DNA of 64,000 nt from Myxococcus xanthus (GTDB lineage Bacteria; Myxococcota; Myxococcia; Myxococcales; Myxococcaceae), in assembly GCF_013116825.1 (NCBI RefSeq), contig NZ_JABFNS010000028.1, positions 1-64,000 on the forward strand, read 5' to 3'. The notes beneath the pieces are model-generated. The model made no database searches. It was not told the DNA's origin and saw only the letters and a program-made list of their open reading frames with translations. Position 1 is the first letter of the stretch. Each line of letters begins with the position of its first letter. The position numbers and the translations under genes were made by a program. Below, one piece after another: positions 10,556-19,979 of the stretch.

Positions 10556-10597
10556 AGGCCCGCGCGGATGCATCGGAGCGCGGGCCTGTGTCTTTCT
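10556..10597. terminator. Rho-independent-like terminator shared by convergent genes
   Basis: AGGCCCGCGC (10556-10565) pairs perfectly with GCGCGGGCCT (10578-10587) over a 12-base loop. It is followed on the plus strand by gtgtctttctt. It sits exactly between the end of the propeller gene (10539) and the end of the convergent response-regulator gene (10598), so it probably stops both transcripts. Confidence 0.75.
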
Positions 10598-11377
10598 TCA
10601 GCCCTCTTCCTCGGCGCCGCGACGCAGGCCCAACATGCGCCGCAGCTCGCGCGCGGACTGACGGCTCACCTCCACCGCGTGGCCTCGCAGCGTGCGCGCC
10701 AGGTATCCCCCTGTGTCCAGCGGCTCCAGTCGCGCCACGTGCGTGAGGTTGAGCAGCGCGCGGCGGTGGACGCGGTGGAAGTGCTCGGACGGCAGCTTCT
10801 CCACCAGCTCGTTGAGGGTGAAGTCGGTGAGGAAGTCTCCCTGCGTGGTGAACACGGTCACCAGTTCGTCCTCCAGCGACGCGTGGGAGATGGCTTCTGG
10901 ATCCACCAGGACGATGCCCTGCCGCGTGGGAATGGGCAGGCGGCCCAGGCCGCGGACGGGCGTGCCAGGTGGCTTCGGTGGGGGGCTGACCGCGCCCGTG
11001 GAGGCTGTGGCCGGACCGCGTGCGCGTGCGCGTTCCAGGGCCTTCTGAAGGCGCGCGGGCTCCACGGGCTTGAGCACGTAGTCCACCGCGCCATGTTCGA
11101 AGGCCTGCACGGCGTGCTCGGCGTGGGCGGTGCAGAGGATGACGCGCGGGCCGCCTTCCGGCAGCAGGGCCAGGGCATCCAGGCCGCTGAGGCCGGGCAT
11201 GTGGATGTCCAGCAGCACCACGTCCACGCCGCCCGCGCGCACGGCGGAAAGGACGCCATCCGCGTCCGAGGCCTCGCCGCAGACCTCCGTGTCCGGGAGC
11301 GCCGCGAGCAGCCGCGTCAGGCGCTTTCGGGCGAGCAGTTCGTCATCGGCGATGAGGACGCGAAGAGGGGCGCTCAG
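10598..11377 (-). CDS. LytTR-family response regulator, probable CTG start
   Basis: A 259-residue two-component regulator. The receiver domain begins SAPLRVLIADDE (acidic pair D11/D12), the phospho-acceptor is D57 (VLLDIHMP), and the conserved lysine is in YVLKPVEP (about 107). A linker follows, then a LytTR DNA-binding domain (about 150-250: FHRVHRRALLNLTHV). The receiver start is complete only if translation begins at CTG 11377, which overlaps the kinase stop as CTGA. No ATG, GTG or TTG lies in frame upstream before the kinase coding region, and the first such codon downstream (GTG 11242) would remove the first 45 residues, including the acidic pair. It is the partner of the LytS-type kinase. 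Target genes are unknown. Confidence 0.85.
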   Translation of the reverse strand: MSAPLRVLIADDELLARKRLTRLLAALPDTEVCGEASDADGVLSAVRAGGVDVVLLDIHMPGLSGLDALALLPEGGPRVILCTAHAEHAVQAFEHGAVDYVLKPVEPARLQKALERARARGPATASTGAVSPPPKPPGTPVRGLGRLPIPTRQGIVLVDPEAISHASLEDELVTVFTTQGDFLTDFTLNELVEKLPSEHFHRVHRRALLNLTHVARLEPLDTGGYLARTLRGHAVEVSRQSARELRRMLGLRRGAEEEG

Positions 11378-12435
11378 GTGAGGACTCCAGGTTGGGGGCC
11401 CGCGCGGGGCAGGGTGACGGTGACGCGGGTGCGCGCTTCGCCACCGTCGAGCACGAGGCGCGCGGCGCCGCCGTAGGCCAGGGCGAGGCGGCGCTCCACG
11501 GTGGGCAGGCCCGCGCTGCCCTCGCGAGGCCCTCGGGAGGGGCCCGGGTTCTCGATGGCGACCTCCACCTCGTGGCCTCGCGCGGTGACGTCCAGGGACA
11601 GGGCGCCGCGGTGGCCCGCGGCGGGGCCATGCTTCACCGCGTTCTCCGCCAGGGGGAGCAGCACGAGCGGCGGGACGGGAATCTCCTCCATGCCGGTGGG
11701 GATGTTCAGCGTGAGCTGGAAGAGCTCCGGGTCGCGAAGCAGGTGCAGGTCGAAGAGCGTGCGGATGAGCTCCAGCTCCCGGGCCAGGGGCCAGGTGGCG
11801 CTGCGCACGCCCGCGAGCACGGAGCGGAGCATGGTGGACAGCCGCAGCACGGCGGTCTCCGCGACGGCGCCGTCCTCACGGCACCACTCCGCGATGGCGT
11901 TGAGCGTGTTGAAGAGGAAGTGCGGGTCCAGGTGGCTGCGCAGCGCGAGGAGCTGGGCCTGCTCGGCCTCCAGCGCGAAGCGGGCGGCGCGGGCGCGCTC
12001 GCGGGTGAGGCTCTCCTCGAAGCCGATGTCACGGCCCAGGCCCCAGCCCCCCACGAGGAAGAGCGCGCCGCACACCGCGAGGTTGGTGGGCTGCGTGAGG
12101 AAGGTGGGCCCCATGCCCAGGAGCTTCGGCAGCACGAAGCCGGAGGTGAGCACCACGCCGCTGCCCACGGTGGCGTAGAGCAGGAGCCGGATGCCGCCAT
12201 GGCTGAGGTCCAGGCCTTCCGGGAAGAGGACGCGGTAGGAGACAGGCGCCACCGCGATGAAGAGCAGGCACATCAGGAGGCCCAGCCCGGACGCGGCCCA
12301 GAGGGGGGCGTGGCTGAAGCGCACCTGCGCGGTAATCAGCGCGACGGAGACGACGAGGATGGGCAGCAGCCGCCGGGGCTCCACGAGGGCCCGCAGGGTG
12401 GCGCGGACAATGGAGCCTTCCGATGTTTCCAGCAT
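11374..12435 (-). CDS. LytS-type membrane histidine kinase
   Basis: A 353-residue sensor kinase of the LytS/YehU group (His_kinase plus HATPase_c). About four membrane segments (residues 23-37, 45-66, 80-103, 119-133) are followed by a short coiled helix. The phospho-accepting box is SHLDPHFLFNTLN with H172, the N-box is PLAENAVKHG (about 270), and a Gly-rich ATP lid follows. ATG 12435 is chosen because the upstream Ser/Pro-rich extension to 12618 is out-of-frame readthrough of the small gene before it. The stop overlaps the response-regulator start, so the pair is translationally coupled. Confidence 0.9.
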   Translation of the reverse strand: MLETSEGSIVRATLRALVEPRRLLPILVVSVALITAQVRFSHAPLWAASGLGLLMCLLFIAVAPVSYRVLFPEGLDLSHGGIRLLLYATVGSGVVLTSGFVLPKLLGMGPTFLTQPTNLAVCGALFLVGGWGLGRDIGFEESLTRERARAARFALEAEQAQLLALRSHLDPHFLFNTLNAIAEWCREDGAVAETAVLRLSTMLRSVLAGVRSATWPLARELELIRTLFDLHLLRDPELFQLTLNIPTGMEEIPVPPLVLLPLAENAVKHGPAAGHRGALSLDVTARGHEVEVAIENPGPSRGPREGSAGLPTVERRLALAYGGAARLVLDGGEARTRVTVTLPRAGPQPGVLT

Positions 12436-12466
12436 GCGCCAGCGGGAGCCTACACCGCCGGCCGCG

Positions 12467-12589
12467 TCACTGCGCCGGGCGCTCCTCCAGCTCCGTCTCG
12501 AAGGCGTCCAGCAGCATGCTGCCAGCGAGGACGACGGGGAAGAGGACGATGGCGGCGACGACGAGGACGGGGGAGGGGAGGGCGAACAT
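12467..12589 (-). CDS. 40-residue membrane microprotein at the head of the LytS operon
   Basis: Begins MFALPSPVLVVAAIVLFPVV and continues for 40 residues. It is one hydrophobic helix followed by an acidic tail (LDAFETELEERPAQ). ATG 12589 is preceded at good distance by CAGGAG. It lies 31 bases before the kinase start on the same strand, so it should be co-transcribed with the two-component pair. A single-pass microprotein here could act as a sensor accessory or signal peptide of the kinase. That is inferred from position only. It may be missed by length-limited annotation. Confidence 0.6.
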   Translation of the reverse strand: MFALPSPVLVVAAIVLFPVVLAGSMLLDAFETELEERPAQ

Positions 12590-12667
12590 GGCGAGGGGCT
12601 CCTGACTCCGACAAGCATGCACTGCCAGTCTGACGCGTCTTCCTGGTTTACGCTGACGCCTCCGGCC

Positions 12668-12699
12668 CGAGCGGTCGCTCCCTGACAACGAGCGGTCGC
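12668..12699 (-). promoter_or_regulatory. Candidate LytTR direct-repeat operator
   Basis: The 11-base word CGAGCGGTCGC (minus strand GCGACCGCTCG) occurs at 12668-12678 and again, identical, at 12689-12699, exactly 21 bases apart. LytTR regulators typically bind two direct repeats about two helical turns apart with an ACCGTT-like core. Here the minus-strand repeats contain ACCGCT. The site is 79 bases upstream of the operon encoding a LytTR regulator, which suits autoregulation. Confidence 0.5.
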
Positions 12700-12704
12700 A
12701 GTCG

Positions 12705-14883
<2,179 letters not shown>

Positions 14884-14891
14884 CCGTGCGC

Positions 14892-15473
14892 TCACGGGTA
14901 GAGCATCTGCGTGCGCCAGCCGCCGTCCTCGCGCAGGTAGACGTGCCTGTCATGGAGCCGGCTCTCCTGGGCGTGCCAGAACTCGATGCGGTCCGGCACC
15001 ACGCGGAAGCCGGACCAGTGCGGTGGGCGCGGCACGGGCTGGCCAGCGTACTTCTGCTCCACCTCCGCCACGCGGGCCTCCAGCACCTCGCGAGCCGCCA
15101 GCGGCTGGCTCTGCAGGCTGGCCCAGGCGCCCACCTGGCTGCCGCGGACGCGGCTCTGGAAATAGGCGTCCGCCTCCGCGTCCGTGACGCGCTCCACGCG
15201 GCCTTCCACGCGCACCTGTTCATTCAAGGGCTGCCAGTAGAAGCAGAGCGCCGCGTAGGGATGCGCGCGGGCCTCGCGGCCCTTCCGGCTTTCGTGGTTC
15301 GTGTAGAACACGAAGCCGCGCGCATCGAAGTCCTTGAGCAGGACGACGCGCGCGCTGGGGCGCCCGTCATCCCCCACGGTGGCGACCACCATGGCGTTGG
15401 GGTCCACCGCGATGGCCTGCTTCGCTCGCTCGAAGAGCTCCGCGAAGCGCTGGATGGGGTCTGGAGGAATCAT
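14892..15473 (-). CDS. pdxH: Pyridoxamine/pyridoxine 5'-phosphate oxidase (FprA)
   Basis: A 193-residue FMN enzyme completing vitamin B6 synthesis: PNP or PMP to pyridoxal phosphate with oxygen. Family features include PNAMVVATVGDDGRPSARVV (FMN site), FYTNHESRKG, AALCFYWQPLNEQVRVEG, SRVRGSQVGAW and the C-terminal substrate segment RLHDRHVYLRE. It ends 8 bases from the csgA stop, facing it. The M. xanthus gene in this position is known as fprA. Starts at ATG 15473 or ATG 15488 (five residues longer) are both possible, and neither has a clear ribosome site. Confidence 0.93.
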   Translation of the reverse strand: MIPPDPIQRFAELFERAKQAIAVDPNAMVVATVGDDGRPSARVVLLKDFDARGFVFYTNHESRKGREARAHPYAALCFYWQPLNEQVRVEGRVERVTDAEADAYFQSRVRGSQVGAWASLQSQPLAAREVLEARVAEVEQKYAGQPVPRPPHWSGFRVVPDRIEFWHAQESRLHDRHVYLREDGGWRTQMLYP

Positions 15474-15554
15474 CACGCGGTGCAACATAAGGGGCGCGCG
15501 GCAGGTGTGCACCTTCGCGGTTGACTCATCCGGCACACACGTCAATGTGCGCAC

Positions 15555-16988
15555 ATGAATGTCCTCTTCATCTCCTCGGAGGTGGCCCCGTTCTCCAAGA
15601 CGGGGGGCCTGGGGGACGTGGCCGGGGCGCTCCCCGCCGCGCTTGCCTCGCTGGGCCATGACGTCAAGGTCATCACCCCGCGCTACCGCGACCTGCGAGG
15701 CGCGGAGCGGCTGGAGCCCACGGGCCAGTCCCTGTTGCTGCGCTTCCCCTTCGGCGAGCTGTCGGGCCCCATCCTCTCCGCCCGCGTGTCCGAGCGGCTG
15801 GAGGTGCTCTTCCTGGAGAACGAGTTCCTCTTCGGCAACCGCCACGGCCTCTACGGAGACGCGGGGGGCGCCTTCGCCGACAACCACCGGCGCTTCGCCT
15901 ATCTCAGCGTGGGCGCGCTCCAGGCGGCGCAGCGGCTGCGCTTCATCCCGGACATCATCCACGCCAACGACTGGCAGACGGGGCTGGTGCCGGTGGCGCT
16001 GCGGCGCGGCTTCCAGGCGGGGCCGTTGGCGCACGCGAAGAGCGTCTTCACCATCCACAACCTGGCCTACCAGGGGCAGTTCCCCAAGGACGTGATGGGG
16101 GACCTGGCGCTGCCCTGGGACTTGTTCACCGCCCATGACGGGCTGGAGTTCCACGACACGGTGAGCTTCCTGAAGGCGGGGCTCGTCTTCTCCGACGCGC
16201 TCACCACCGTGTCCCCCACCTACGCGCGGGAAATCCAGACGCCGGAGCAGGGCTACGGGCTGGACGGCCTGCTGCGGCACCGCGCCCACCGGCTCCACGG
16301 CATCCTCAACGGCGTGGACACGCACGAGTGGAACCCGGAGGACGACGCCTTCCTCCCGGCCCGCTACGGACTGAAGGACCTGTCCGGCAAGGCCGTGTGC
16401 AAGCGCGAGCTGCTGGCCCGCTTCGGACTGGAGGACGGCCCGGCGCCGGTGTTTGGCTTCGTCAGCCGGCTGGCGTGGCAGAAGGGCATGGACCTGCTGC
16501 TGGAGGCCCTGCCGGCCGCGCTCCACGCGGACATCCGCGTCGTCGGGGTGGGCAGTGGCGAAGGGCCCCTGGAGGAAGGGCTGCTCGCGTTGCAGTCCCG
16601 TTACCCGAAGCAGGTGGGCGTGCACATCGGCTTCGATCCCGGGCTCTCCCACCTGGTGGAGGCGGGGGCGGACTTCTTCCTCATGCCCAGCCGCTACGAG
16701 CCGTGCGGCCTGAACCAGATGTATTCGCTGCGTTACGGCACGGTGCCCATCGTCCGGGCCACCGGCGGGCTGGTGGACACGGTGGAGGGAGGGCTGGACG
16801 GAAACGGCATCCTCTTCGAGGCCTTCCACAAGTCCGCCCTGCTGGCGGCCATCCGCCGCGCCCTGGCTCTCTACGCGGACCCGTCGCGCCTGGACGAGTT
16901 CCGGCGCCGGGGCATGGAGAAGGACTTCTCCTGGGGTGCGTCCGGCCGCCGCTACGAGGCGCTCTTCCACGACCTGGTGGCGGAATAG
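15555..16988 (+). CDS. glgA: Glycogen synthase (ADP-glucose, GT5)
   Basis: A 477-residue starch/glycogen synthase extending alpha-1,4-glucan from ADP-glucose. The N-terminal ADP-glucose motif KTGGLGDV starts at K15. The GT5 catalytic domain includes DIIHANDWQTGLVP (about 135-148), and the C-terminal lobe carries the PSRYEPCGLNQMYSLRYGT nucleotide-sugar loop (about 378-396). The length is standard for bacterial GlgA. ATG 15555 is 82 bases from the divergent pdxH start. In Myxococcus, glycogen is stored in late growth and used during sporulation, so its place beside csgA may be meaningful, though no link is shown. Confidence 0.95.
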   Translation: MNVLFISSEVAPFSKTGGLGDVAGALPAALASLGHDVKVITPRYRDLRGAERLEPTGQSLLLRFPFGELSGPILSARVSERLEVLFLENEFLFGNRHGLYGDAGGAFADNHRRFAYLSVGALQAAQRLRFIPDIIHANDWQTGLVPVALRRGFQAGPLAHAKSVFTIHNLAYQGQFPKDVMGDLALPWDLFTAHDGLEFHDTVSFLKAGLVFSDALTTVSPTYAREIQTPEQGYGLDGLLRHRAHRLHGILNGVDTHEWNPEDDAFLPARYGLKDLSGKAVCKRELLARFGLEDGPAPVFGFVSRLAWQKGMDLLLEALPAALHADIRVVGVGSGEGPLEEGLLALQSRYPKQVGVHIGFDPGLSHLVEAGADFFLMPSRYEPCGLNQMYSLRYGTVPIVRATGGLVDTVEGGLDGNGILFEAFHKSALLAAIRRALALYADPSRLDEFRRRGMEKDFSWGASGRRYEALFHDLVAE

Positions 16989-17023
16989 TGGGTGCGGACG
17001 GAAATTCGCAGTAATGTTGTGCC

Positions 17024-17938
17024 GTGGCGGATGCTCCGGACCTGGGTGGTTACGAGGTGGTCGGCCGGTTGGCGGTGGGCGGCATGGCGGAGGTGTACCA
17101 GGCGCGAGCCCGGGTCACCACGCAGCGCTCACCGGGTGAACCGGACGAGATTGTCATCAAGCGGCTGCACCCGTCGTTTCGCAGCGACACTGCCTACGTC
17201 AAAGCCTTCGTCGACGAGGCGAAGCTGACGGTCCGCCTGCGCCATCCGAACATCGTCCGCACCTACCGCCTGTTCAAGGCGGGGCCGGACTACCTGATGG
17301 TGCAGGAGCTCGTGAGTGGCCGGACGCTGGGCTACATGCAGGAGCTGCTGGTGAAGGCTGGCGCGGCGATGCCGCCCGAGTCCGCCTGCTACATCGCCTG
17401 GTGTCTGCTCAAGGCGCTGGACTACATCCACCGGGCCAAGGTGGGGGAGAACGGCGCCACCATCGTCCACCGCGACGTGAACCCGGCCAACCTGCTGCTG
17501 GGCATCAACGGCGACGTGAAGCTCACCGACTTCGGCGTGGCGGAGGTGGAGGGGCTGATGCGCGGCGACTCCGGCGCGCTGCGCGGCACGCTGCCCTATA
17601 TGAGCCCGGAGCAGGTGCTGGGCCTGCCGGTGGACGCGCGCACGGACCTGTACGCGGTGGGCATCATCCTCTGGGAGCTGTGGTCCGGCCGCCGCCTCTT
17701 CACCGGGGAGCACGAGGCGGAGCTGATGCACAAGGTGCGCGACGCACGGGTGCCGCTCTTGACGTCCTCTCCGGAGCTGCCGGACTACGCGGTGCAGGTG
17801 GCGCGCAAGGCGCTGTTCGCGGACCGGGCGCGGCGCTTCCAGACGGCGGCGGAGTTCATCAAGGCGCTGGAGTCCCTGTCCCGGCGCGCGGGCTGGCCGC
17901 TGACGGTGGAGGCGCTCCAGCCGCTGCTGGGGGGCTGA
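17024..17938 (+). CDS. Soluble eukaryotic-type Ser/Thr protein kinase
   Basis: A 304-residue Hanks-type kinase that is almost only a kinase domain. Visible are the Gly-rich loop GRLAVGGMAEVY (14-25), catalytic K46 (VIKRL), HRDVNPANLLL with D151, DFG at 169-171, and a SPE motif (YMSPEQ) followed by DLYAVGIILWEL. All catalytic residues are present. There is no membrane segment or sensor domain, unlike many myxobacterial kinases, so input must come from partners. The start is GTG 17024; the coding frame fits the kinase fold from there. A LEA14-like lipoprotein gene starts 2 bases after the stop, implying one operon. Confidence 0.9.
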   Translation: MADAPDLGGYEVVGRLAVGGMAEVYQARARVTTQRSPGEPDEIVIKRLHPSFRSDTAYVKAFVDEAKLTVRLRHPNIVRTYRLFKAGPDYLMVQELVSGRTLGYMQELLVKAGAAMPPESACYIAWCLLKALDYIHRAKVGENGATIVHRDVNPANLLLGINGDVKLTDFGVAEVEGLMRGDSGALRGTLPYMSPEQVLGLPVDARTDLYAVGIILWELWSGRRLFTGEHEAELMHKVRDARVPLLTSSPELPDYAVQVARKALFADRARRFQTAAEFIKALESLSRRAGWPLTVEALQPLLGG

Positions 17939-17939
17939 G

Positions 17940-18422
17940 ATGCGCTCGCGCCGCGCCGTCATCCTGGGGCTGCTGGGAGGCGGGCTCGCCGTGTCCGGGT
18001 GTCTGGGCTCGGTGCCCTTCCGGCCGCGGGCCTATGAAGACGCGGTGCGCGTGGTGGGCTTCCAGGTGGACTTCCGGCAGGACGGCACCGGCGTCCTGGA
18101 CCTGGACCTGGCGGTGACGAACCCCGCGTCGGACGCGGCCACGCTGGCCGCGGTGGACTTCACGTTGTGGGTGGACGGGCGCCGCGTGGCGGTGGGCACG
18201 CAGCAGGTGGCGGCCCCCCTGGCGGCGGACGGGAGCGCCCCGCTGCGCGTGCTCTTCCCGCTGGCCAGCGCGCGCCCCACGGGCGGGCCGGAGCCCGTGC
18301 CCCGGCGGGTACAGGTGGAGGGCGGGGTGGTGCTGCGCTTCGGCGGTACCGAGCGGCGCGCGCCCTTCAAGTCCGAGCGCGTGCTGCCGCTGGCCTGGGT
18401 GCCGCCGCTGGACGGGGACTGA
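17940..18422 (+). CDS. LEA14-like (WHy domain) lipoprotein
   Basis: A 160-residue lipoprotein with the leader MRSRRAVILGLLGGGLAVSGC. Mature residues 30-150 form one LEA14/WHy-type beta-sandwich, recognised by the NPASDAATLAAVDFTLWVDG segment (NPNxxxxxL pattern) and alternating strands. Such domains occur in desiccation-related and outer-membrane proteins; the ligand is unknown. It is tightly linked to the kinase gene upstream, with stop and start two bases apart. A larger relative lies at 31331-32161. Confidence 0.75.
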   Translation: MRSRRAVILGLLGGGLAVSGCLGSVPFRPRAYEDAVRVVGFQVDFRQDGTGVLDLDLAVTNPASDAATLAAVDFTLWVDGRRVAVGTQQVAAPLAADGSAPLRVLFPLASARPTGGPEPVPRRVQVEGGVVLRFGGTERRAPFKSERVLPLAWVPPLDGD

Positions 18423-18519
18423 GGCCGCCGCCGCTGATGCGTGGGGTGGACGCTACCCAGGTGGTGCCATGGTAGTTGTCCGTTGCCGGCGGCCAGCGTG
18501 ACGTGCCAGCGTGTTGGCC

Positions 18520-19092
18520 ATGTCGCTTTTCCGACAATGTGTGTTTCCCATCTCCTTGGCGTTGCTGGGGTCCACCGGCGTGCAGGCCGCGGAGAAGTCG
18601 CCTCCTCCTGAGCCTCCGGCTCCTTCGCGCAAGGTCGACCCAACGAAGGCGCAGACGGAGGCGTGGCTGCGCGAGCACATCGAGGCGTGGAACGACTCGG
18701 AGGTGCACGTCACGGTGAAGGACTGCCGCATCATGGTGTTGGACAAGCCCCGTGAGCGGACGGAGATCGTCGACCTGCGCGGCTTGCTGCTGCCCATCGA
18801 GGTCATCCGGCTCAACGGTGGGAACGATGCGACGCTCCGGCTTCGTGTGAAGGAGAAGCACACCGGGACGTACTCCATGTTCCGCAAGTGCAGCGCGGAG
18901 AACCGCTACTGCGCGGAGCCCACCGGCAAGTTCCAGAGCCTGCCCTATGTGGACCTCTCCGTGACGTCGGTGCGGGACTTCGTCCCCGGGCGGCAGACGG
19001 ACGTCGACAAGAGCCTGCGGTTGGAGCGGGCGCTCGAACACTACTCGCGGCTTTGTGGGGCGATGGAAGATGCGCGCAACCGGCTCTTCTAG
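18520..19092 (+). CDS. Secreted hypothetical protein, 190 aa
   Basis: ATG 18520 gives a typical Sec signal (MSLFRQCVFPISLALLGSTGVQA, cut near residue 23). A short Pro-rich spacer and a mainly beta domain follow, with four cysteines (VKDCRIM, FRKCSAENRYC, RLCGAM) that could form two disulfides. GTG 18511 and TTG 18514 are weaker starts. I know no family. It overlaps the next gene by 23 bases and is presumably co-expressed with it. Confidence 0.65.
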   Translation: MSLFRQCVFPISLALLGSTGVQAAEKSPPPEPPAPSRKVDPTKAQTEAWLREHIEAWNDSEVHVTVKDCRIMVLDKPRERTEIVDLRGLLLPIEVIRLNGGNDATLRLRVKEKHTGTYSMFRKCSAENRYCAEPTGKFQSLPYVDLSVTSVRDFVPGRQTDVDKSLRLERALEHYSRLCGAMEDARNRLF

Positions 19093-19933
19093 GTTCGGGG
19101 CCGCGGGGCTGGCGGCGTTGCTCTTCTCCCAGGCGGGTTGCAGCACGACGTCCGAGTACGTGCGCGGCGAGCGCCTGCGAGAGGCGTCCCTGGGAGAGAC
19201 CCACCGCGACACGCTGGAGAGCGTCGTGGATGCGTCCTACGTGGGCCGCGTCGCGGTGAAGCGCACCACCTGCACCGAGATTTCCACTGAGTTCAGTAAG
19301 AAGCGCATCGACACGACGACCAGCCCGCCCATGGGCTCGTTGCTCGGCGGGCTCGCGATGCTCGGAGGTGGCGGCGTCTTGATGGCGATGTCCGACGGCT
19401 CGTCCGATGACGACGTCGACATCACCATGACGCTCGGCGTGGTGCTGGCGCTCGCCTCCATCTACCCGTTGGTGTCGGCGCTCACCGACGAGGACGTCAG
19501 CCAGGAGGAGGTCGTCACCGGCGAGGTCGAAGAGGAGCGCTCCCAGCGCTGTGATGAGCGGACCTTCTCGCTCAAGGGCCCGCTGCACTGGAGCGTCTCC
19601 CTGGGGGCCGCGCGGCGCACCGGGCGCACCGGAGAGGACGGCGCCGTGTCGCTGGGGCAGCCGCTCAACGAGCTGGTGGAGCAGGCCATCACCGACGAGG
19701 CCAGCGTCCGCCGGCTCGTCGCCGGGCGAGGCATTTCCTTCCGGCTGGAACTCGAGCGCGCCCCACCGGCGGACTTCCGGCTCGACTCCAAGGCGCTTCC
19801 GGATGCCTACTTCCGGCGCTTCGCGGACCGCTACGGGCAGCAGCTCGGAGGCAGCGAGCGCGCCCGCTTCGAGAACTGCGAGCTGATTGGCAAGTCCGCG
19901 CGAGAGACGCTGGAGTGCTACTGGTCCCAGTAG
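19070..19933 (+). CDS. Putative lipoprotein with a central membrane hairpin
   Basis: A 287-residue protein. The leader MRATGSSRFGAAGLAALLFSQAGC ends in a plausible lipobox (QAGC). Residues about 85-140 contain two hydrophobic helices separated by a short acidic loop (SDGSSDDDVD). The C-terminal half is soluble, with a duplicated-looking strand pattern and Cys in QRCDER and FENCELIG. The start lies inside the preceding gene (23-base overlap). No known family is recognised. It is likely an envelope protein acting with the 190-residue protein upstream. Confidence 0.65.
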   Translation: MRATGSSRFGAAGLAALLFSQAGCSTTSEYVRGERLREASLGETHRDTLESVVDASYVGRVAVKRTTCTEISTEFSKKRIDTTTSPPMGSLLGGLAMLGGGGVLMAMSDGSSDDDVDITMTLGVVLALASIYPLVSALTDEDVSQEEVVTGEVEEERSQRCDERTFSLKGPLHWSVSLGAARRTGRTGEDGAVSLGQPLNELVEQAITDEASVRRLVAGRGISFRLELERAPPADFRLDSKALPDAYFRRFADRYGQQLGGSERARFENCELIGKSARETLECYWSQ

Positions 19934-19944
19934 TGGGGGGAGGG

Positions 19945-19965
19945 CCGGCCCCGGAGCGGGGCCGG
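19945..19965. terminator. GC-rich hairpin between convergent genes
   Basis: CCGGCCCCG (19945-19953) pairs perfectly with CGGGGCCGG (19957-19965) around a 3-base loop. It lies between the stop at 19933 and the convergent stop at 19980. There is no T-run, so it is terminator-like but could be Rho-assisted. Confidence 0.5.
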
Positions 19966-19979
19966 TGCCGCTCCGGGCT

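Noticed and set aside
12615-12640. A sigma-54-like TGGCAG...TTG sequence upstream of the LytS operon.
   Set aside because: The spacing between the GG and the expected GC is wrong, so it does not form a -24/-12 promoter.
15474-16970. An apparent 692-residue fusion extending PdxH upstream.
   Set aside because: The extension is antisense to glgA and has no family resemblance. PdxH begins at 15473 or 15488.
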